From positions 3,906,001-3,970,000 of the forward strand of contig JAULSN010000003.1 in NCBI GenBank assembly GCA_033439765.1: 64,000 bases of DNA, in the 5' to 3' direction. This document shows, piece after piece, positions 58,661 to 64,000 of this stretch. The stretch's first letter is position 1, and every line of letters starts with the position of its first letter. This DNA comes from Lasiosphaeria ovina (Eukaryota; Ascomycota; Sordariomycetes; Sordariales; Lasiosphaeriaceae). The notes beneath the pieces are model-generated. The model was not told where the DNA came from. It searched no databases and worked only from the letters and a program-made list of their open reading frames with translations. Both the position numbers and the translations under genes were made by a program.

Positions 58661-60608
58661 GTTTTTTGGTAGGGGTAGCTTGAACAACGATGCTTGCCGA
58701 GGAGGAGATGCTATTGCGACGATTGCAACGTCGAAATTGAGAGCAGCATTCTGCGGGGTTGTCGGGCAGCGGTGGCTGAAAACTGGGTCTGGCTTGTTTG
58801 GCTGTCGATTGCCCACGACACAGCTGCGGCGGGGCTGTTGACGAATGGCGGCATGGTGCAATCGCTTCCCTTTCGAGATGACGTGAATCTAACCCCAACA
58901 GCGGATGTAACGTGAAGATTAGCGACAAGATGTTCTGGTCTGACTCTCTGTGCGACGTATAGCGGGCGACGCGTCGAGCCGCGGCCATCGTTCACTTGTC
59001 TCGACTGGCAATACCCCATTTCTCTTTGGCGACGGGGGTGGAGACACCCCGCACCTCGCGTCGCCTCATCCAGCCCAGAAGCGTTCGCATCACGGCACGA
59101 CCTTAACGATTGCCGGAAAATACAGCAACTTGAGTCCTAAAGGGGGATAAAACTCTCAGACAAGCTTTTCTCGTTTCCGGCTGATCATTTCCATCTGGGT
59201 TCGATCTCCCATCGTCGCGCGCTAATTGCATCCCGTTCCGGAGCTCCTGGCGACGCGCCCGCCGCTGACTCTCGCCCACGCTCGCAACCCACTCCTCGTC
59301 GACGAACCATCACAACGACTTATCCGCTCCTCGATACCAAGCGTGGATGCGTCAGCAGCACGATGAAACTTTAAAGTCACACCGGATACATCCCAGAGGC
59401 CAAGGGATCGCACCACTCGAGCGTCCTTGAACCACCCCGCCCACCGGGCACGCAGCACCCCCGAGCTTATCGATGCTGAGAATGCGATCGTTCACAAGGG
59501 GGAAGAGATGGGGACGGGAGCGGGACGAGAGCGGGAGCGCTTGTCCAAGTGGAGATCCCCATGCTAGGAGACTCAGGTTGGAGCCTGAAGCACAGATCGT
59601 CAGGTCGGCACGGCGGCTCCTTGTTGTAGAGTGCGGACCCCTCTCCAAATGCGAATGACGTAGCTAAGGATTCCAGGCTAGCATTGTATTCATCCACGGC
59701 CTTACTGGCCGTCGCGAGAAGTCCTGGACCGCCGGCCACGCGACCGAGCCATAGCCCAACATCCTCACGTCAGAGCTCCCGACCGCTCGCGTCCTCACAT
59801 TCGAATATGATACATACGTTGCAGATTGCAGCGGAGTGGTGTCGCGGAGGAGGATTGAGTACAATGCGTGGCACCTTACATAGAAGAGCGTATAGCAACC
59901 TGGGACGCGGGCGCTCGAGACTCGGAAGGAAGGGTTTGGGTCATAGTTCGGTCGCGTCATGGCGGTCTATATATCTTCTCCCGATCGTCACTTAGCAGTT
60001 AGCCCGTAGACAAACGTACTGGACAACGAGGGCCCGCTAGGAGGTGAAGCAGTTTGATGCGGATGGAAACGGTCGTTCTTCGTCGACGAAGTTGCGACGG
60101 GGCGGCCGTTCTGGTGGGTTCGGTTTAGCCGCCGTCCTCCTGTAGCTCCGGCTTTCTCTCGCCAGGGGATGATTCGCCGCATTCCGCCGAGAATCGAACC
60201 GTGCCTCGGTCCGCCAGATTGCCTGATCCGATTTGTGCGAGGTTCGCAAAGTTGGAGTGCGCATAGGGTCCAATTTCCAGGGCCCCTCCATGCAGCGCCC
60301 TGATTCCGGCACGAGCTAAATTTGGCAGCGACTGGCCTGTCACGTGGCCACAAGGACAGCGATCCGTTTCGACAAGACCAAGGCCCCGCCCACCCGCTTG
60401 CCCGCTTCGGCGCAATCCGCGAATCGATCTGGCATCCTTCCACCACTTGCATCCCGGTGCTGGCAGCAGACAACGTCGCCTGTTGATGATACTGCAAGGT
60501 AAACCCGACTCCCAACCGTCATGCGAATATTAGTTCACAATATGACACAGAACACCAGCTCCCTGCGCTCCTGCCGATTACCGAGAGAACGCCGCCCCAG
60601 CAGCAGCT
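58661..60608. other. Intergenic region upstream of the NLR gene
   Basis: About 1.9 kb between the NLR start and the RIP-damaged gene, which are divergent. It holds the promoters of both. Several overlapping frames of 60-175 codons exist on the minus strand (59.2-60.5 kb), but none resembles a protein I know. They may be remnants of another gene or transposon, which I cannot establish. Confidence 0.4.
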
Positions 60609-61918
60609 ATGACACATCCCAACTCTTTCGTATTTGACGACTTTGTCGTTTGGCCGCCGTCCGAGCCACCCGATTCACTCGCCGAATACACGACCGACAC
60701 TCCGACCGACCGTTTATCGTCCGGGACACCTCCGTCCACGGACGTCGATGCCGACGATGTCGCCTTGGCTAGCCAAAGCACGGCGCGGCGCGATCGGGGA
60801 CAACTGCCATTTGTACAGCTGGCAGACTGGCATGAAGACTTGGCATACGACGAACATCCACCTACCTGTATTCACTATTCCATCGAATGGAAATTAACAA
60901 TTAATAATAGAATGGCCGCGAAAGACACCGAACAGGATCTTATTCTTGTGCCTCATGCTTTTTGGGACACATTTCTGCAGCTCAAGCTCGAAAAGCTTCT
61001 CGACAAAAAACTCCCGCCGAATAAGTCATACAAGGCTGAAGAAACCAATGTTGTGGTATCCGTCACGGATCGCTCGGAGCGAGACCTCGTTAAGCGGTTT
61101 GACGAACTGGACATCGAGTAGGCCATCCTGGAGAGGCAGCTCCAGACCTGGAGTAAACTGTTTCGTGCCGGGAAGAGGCTCAGAATCCAGATGTCGTTTA
61201 AGTACGTCGAAACGAGCCCATCACGGAACGCGACGGCGCGGCAGGGTACCAGGCGAGTGTTCTCATCCACCTCTGAACAGATGCTCTCCGAGCGAGCCAT
61301 GTAGCTCGATGCCGAAGAAGTCTCAGGCCAACCGTCCATCTGGCGTGAAGTGTATAATCTGATGCGATGCCCCGGGCTACCCTGCCACCTAGGACCATAC
61401 TGCTGGCGTGACTCCATTGGAAAGAGGCACTACAAGCTGAAGACCTACCACCTGAGAAACCTCATCAAATGTGTAGAACAAGGTTGTAGTATATAAACCT
61501 ACGACGATATGCTATATGAAATTCGCGAATAGCTATATGCTGAAGAAGCGTAGTATGCGGAGCGGCAAAGGAAGCAAGGGGCCTCCTACGCCAACTTTCC
61601 GCCCATTAACATCACCAACGTTATGCCCGCCCAGACCCCTCATGCCTCAACGCCAGGTTCGGTACCAGCAACACCCGAATCTACAGGACTAGCTTCATAC
61701 GATCATTCTGCTCGGCTTGGAATATCAGGGCTACGTGATATTGCTGTCAAGCGGTATTGCGATTGGCAATGTTCGCAGGTTGGTGATGAAGCTCTTAAGA
61801 TGGAGTACTGGAAGGCTTGTGATTTGATACTGGCCGACGGTCTGGACCTTGAGCAGGTTTATAAGGACCAAAGTGCTGCGTTTTATATTGACAACGGCGT
61901 GAAGAGAGGCATTGCTCG
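60609..61918 (+). pseudogene. Unrecognised gene with five in-frame stops, RIP-like
   Basis: A single reading frame can be followed from the ATG at 60609 (MTHPNSFVFDDFVVWPPSEP) for about 437 codons, interrupted by stops at 61119, 61302, 61494, 61530 and 61551. Sequence on both sides of each stop continues with the same protein-like composition. It is charged and helical in the first half, has a Cys/His-containing segment (LMRCPGLPCHLGPYCWRDS, KCVEQGCS) and ends with a helical region (VKRYCDWQCSQVGDEALKME). The frame loses sense near 61918, where the transposon begins. I do not recognise the family. The Cys/His cluster could bind metal or nucleic acid. The four TAG and one TAA stops are each one C-to-T change from a glutamine codon, as RIP produces at CpA. 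It is a pseudogene, probably of a repeated or transposon-linked gene. Confidence 0.75.
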
Positions 61919-63110
61919 GCTACAGTTCTTCAATGCAAAGCCCAGCGTTACGAAAATGTCCTGCTGCGCTTGACTCCCTTGCTCCTACGGTGTTAACACA
62001 CCACTCCAAGAACGCTCCAAAGTCTTGATGCGGAAGATCCCCATAAAGCGGCCAATTCCGTTTAATGAATGCCTTTAGCTCCGCGAAGAACTCTTCGATC
62101 GGGTTGAAGTCTGGAGAGTAGGGAGGTAGATAGACGAGTTTCACTCCAGCTGCAGCACAAAGCTGACCAATTCTATCAGAGCGATGAAATGAAGCACTGT
62201 CCATTATGAGAACCGATTTCGTTTCGGGCCATTTCCCGCAATGGGGCAGCAGCTGCTCAATAAATTGCTCGAACACAGTACTGTCTGTGGAGCCTTGGAA
62301 TACCTGGGCGAGGACAATACCGTCCTGCGCATATGCCGGGAGAATCTGGTACCTTCGGCCGCGGTGAAATCGAGCAATTTGTACTGGCGATACCCCCAAG
62401 GGAGACCATCCGGTGCGCCTGAATCCAACCCTCCTGTCACAACTAGACTCGTCAATGTAGACCAGATGGTAAGAGCGAAACTCGGAGAGATTGTGGAGGT
62501 AGATGTCTCGCAGATCCGCGTTTCGTTCTTGCGCAATGCGGCGTGCGGCTTTTTTGGACCAACCCACTCCTTTCAGAGCTCTGCCGATGCTGTGCGTTAT
62601 TACCAAGATCTCGAACTCGTCCCAGAGGAACACAACCATCTCGTCCTGGTACATGTGCGGCTTCTCGATCAATTGGTCGCATAATGCGCGTAGCATAGAC
62701 GGCGTGATACTCTTAGGGCGTCCAACCCCGTTCGCCGGCGCTTTGGTTATTCCAAAGCATCGAAGGTTGGTTCGGATGGTGCGGACGGAGCGCGAGCTGC
62801 AGCCAGCCACGCCGGCAATCTGGACACCAGTCAGCGAATTACTCAGGATCATGTCTCGGATCTGATGATGTTGAGAGAGCGAAAGATTTGGCGCCATTTG
62901 CAGAATGGTGTACAGTAATCGCGTTGCAGAGAGTGCAGTGCTGCTTGCGGTAGGGAGCGCTGAGGTTGCGAGGATGGCTGCAAGAACCCGGGAAGCGCTG
63001 CGCTGGAGTGGAAGTCCTCACCCCAACTGGATGAGTCAACTAGATCACGTGACTGCCCATCGAAGCTTAAAATTAGCACGAATGGCGGCTAATTGGCCAA
63101 TAGCATATGT
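61919..63110 (-). mobile_element. Tc1/mariner-family DNA transposon, ends unresolved
   Basis: The element is recognised by its transposase (61920-62897). The left boundary is inferred near 61918-61922, where the reading frame of the damaged gene stops making sense and a TA occurs. TA is the target of this superfamily. The right boundary is not determined: an AATTAGC-rich stretch at 63070-63100 could be subterminal, but I find no matching inverted repeat at the left end. The copy may therefore be truncated. Confidence 0.6.
61920..62897 (-). CDS. Tc1/mariner transposase, DD34E
   Basis: A continuous frame of 325 residues from MAPNLSLSQHHQIRDMI to GLCIEEL. An N-terminal helix-turn-helix pair (about 1-60, with VQIAGVAGCSSRSVRTIR) leads to the GRPKSIT linker and a second DNA-binding helix region. 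The catalytic core contains Asp149 (LVYIDESSCD), Asp233 (VLIMDSASFH) and Glu268 (YSPDFNPIEEFFAELK), giving a spacing of 34 residues between the second Asp and the Glu. All three metal-binding residues are present. Asn after the second Asp, common in relatives (MDNASFH), is Ser here. The enzyme would cut and paste DNA flanked by its inverted repeats at TA sites. Unlike the adjacent gene it has no nonsense codons. The stop codon overlaps the inferred left junction. Confidence 0.92.
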   Translation of the reverse strand: MAPNLSLSQHHQIRDMILSNSLTGVQIAGVAGCSSRSVRTIRTNLRCFGITKAPANGVGRPKSITPSMLRALCDQLIEKPHMYQDEMVVFLWDEFEILVITHSIGRALKGVGWSKKAARRIAQERNADLRDIYLHNLSEFRSYHLVYIDESSCDRRVGFRRTGWSPLGVSPVQIARFHRGRRYQILPAYAQDGIVLAQVFQGSTDSTVFEQFIEQLLPHCGKWPETKSVLIMDSASFHRSDRIGQLCAAAGVKLVYLPPYSPDFNPIEEFFAELKAFIKRNWPLYGDLPHQDFGAFLEWCVNTVGARESSAAGHFRNAGLCIEEL

Positions 63111-64000
63111 GCCCTGATTTAGGCCCTGAATAGGTCCCTGCGTTGACGCCAGGATCCAGTGCACCCCATATCAGGGGAACGAACGGAGACCGTACCCGCA
63201 TCGTCCGTAATGCGGCCGACAGCAGCCGGTAGTGGGCGGGCTGTTAAGCAGTAGCAACCTGACCTATCGCCATCCAAGGTACTTGGTCGAGGAATCAGCC
63301 GTGCCCTGTCTTTATGTTTTAACTGTTGGTGGAATCTGAAAAGGAGCTGGATTCGGCTTATTATTTGACGGCGGTCATCCTGATGACAGCCACTTTTGGC
63401 TGACAGTCCAGGTCGGCTGAAAGCCAGTCAAAGGTTGACTGACGGTCATTCTAAATACAGTACAGTACCGCGTTGTTGCATTATCGTATATATCCTGCCT
63501 AGTACATAAGCGCGTGCGAAGGCACACGGTGTAGATGGTTAGATGCATAAATGGTCCGTGCGCCAGAAAGTTGTGTGAGAGAAAAGCGGAAGCCGATTTC
63601 GCTAGCGACTGTACCGTCGCAATAGCACCTCGTCTTCCCCGCTAGACCAGGGTCCACACTCGGACCTCGTCCTCATTAAGTAATACCCGAACCTTCACAC
63701 TCGTTCACTGCACACGAGATTGGCTAATTGCGACTGTTGTAGATCGGGCTCTCCCTCGCAGAAGCCAATTATGTGTATTTTGTTAATATAGTTGTGCATT
63801 ACGGAGTAGCTTTTTGTCAATTGAACGAGTGGTACGGCATGTAAGTGCTGACACGTGCCCTGCCCCGTCTCTTTCTACACTTATACATGTGTAGAGGTTA
63901 AATCTGCAAAAGTGGGGCCCTTCAAGGACAGGTCTGACAAAACGTGAGGATCAAAAGCTGTAACCAAAGGTGGGTCTCAGCTTGATCTAGGTGTTTACTA
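62898..64000. other. Region right of the transposase, no gene seen
   Basis: The first 200 bp or so probably belong to the transposon leader. Beyond 63.1 kb I see only short frames and a copy of TACGGAGTA at 63800. No continuation of the damaged gene was found. Confidence 0.4.

Noticed and set aside
59160..59225. GGGTTCGATCTCCC, tRNA B-box-like
   Set aside because: No A box or cloverleaf pairing upstream within 70 bp.
60125..60415. Minus-strand frame with a CPCGH motif and a sequence resembling a tRNA T-arm (GGTTCGATTC)
   Set aside because: No acceptor, D-arm or anticodon stem can be folded around the T-arm-like word, and the frame has no recognisable relatives.
63115..63185. CCCTGAAT and ATCAGGGG words considered as a third MITE copy
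   Set aside because: Only the short word matches; the neighbouring TIR bases (TGTTTGTTGGCG) are absent and there is no paired end.

Overview
The window reads as nuclear DNA of a filamentous ascomycete (Pezizomycotina, most likely Sordariomycetes). The genes have short introns of about 50-180 bp with GT..AG ends and fungal branch sites. The encoded proteins (SMC4, ELYS-like protein, linker histone H1, WOPR/Gti1-Pac2 regulator, mitochondrial Asn-tRNA synthetase, SEC24, CFT2) have the form seen in filamentous ascomycetes. The distal end carries fungal accessory elements: an NWD-type NACHT-WD40 protein, a HET-domain relic, a gene with RIP-like nonsense changes, and a Tc1/mariner transposon. I see no bacterial, plasmid, CRISPR, rRNA or convincing tRNA features.

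Layout. 1-3143: divergent pair SMC4 (minus, cut by the window edge) and an ELYS-like nucleoporin (plus). 4964-7186: a low-complexity proline-rich protein with NPF motifs (minus). 9375-10554: linker histone H1 in six exons, two of them only 27 and 23 nt (minus). 16087-17748: a WOPR-domain regulator of the Gti1/Pac2 type (minus), lying in about 22 kb of otherwise gene-poor DNA (5.5 kb on one side, 15.9 kb on its 5' side). 33620-35356: mitochondrial asparaginyl-tRNA synthetase (minus). 37756-38883: a PARG-like macrodomain protein (plus). 43422-46696 and 47562-50714: SEC24 (minus) and CFT2/CPSF2 (plus), sharing an 865-bp divergent promoter.

After about 50.7 kb the character changes. A frameshifted HET-domain gene relic (51.1-52.9 kb) is followed by a MITE with 24-bp perfect terminal inverted repeats (53.0-53.2 kb). 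Next comes an apparently intact 1555-aa NACHT-WD40 NLR-like protein whose WD40 half is 12 near-identical 126-bp repeats (53.8-58.7 kb). The last part holds an unrecognised gene with five nonsense codons, all at positions best explained as former glutamine codons, and a Tc1/mariner transposase abutting its 3' end (61.9-62.9 kb). A second, diverged copy of the MITE sits in the gene desert at 29.6 kb.

Functionally, the first 50 kb is housekeeping plus one developmental master-regulator type gene. The last 13 kb looks like an allorecognition/defence and transposon island: a living NLR beside the remains of an incompatibility-type gene. Intron coordinates were derived by hand from reading-frame continuity, splice-site sequence and recalled protein families. 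No database search was possible.
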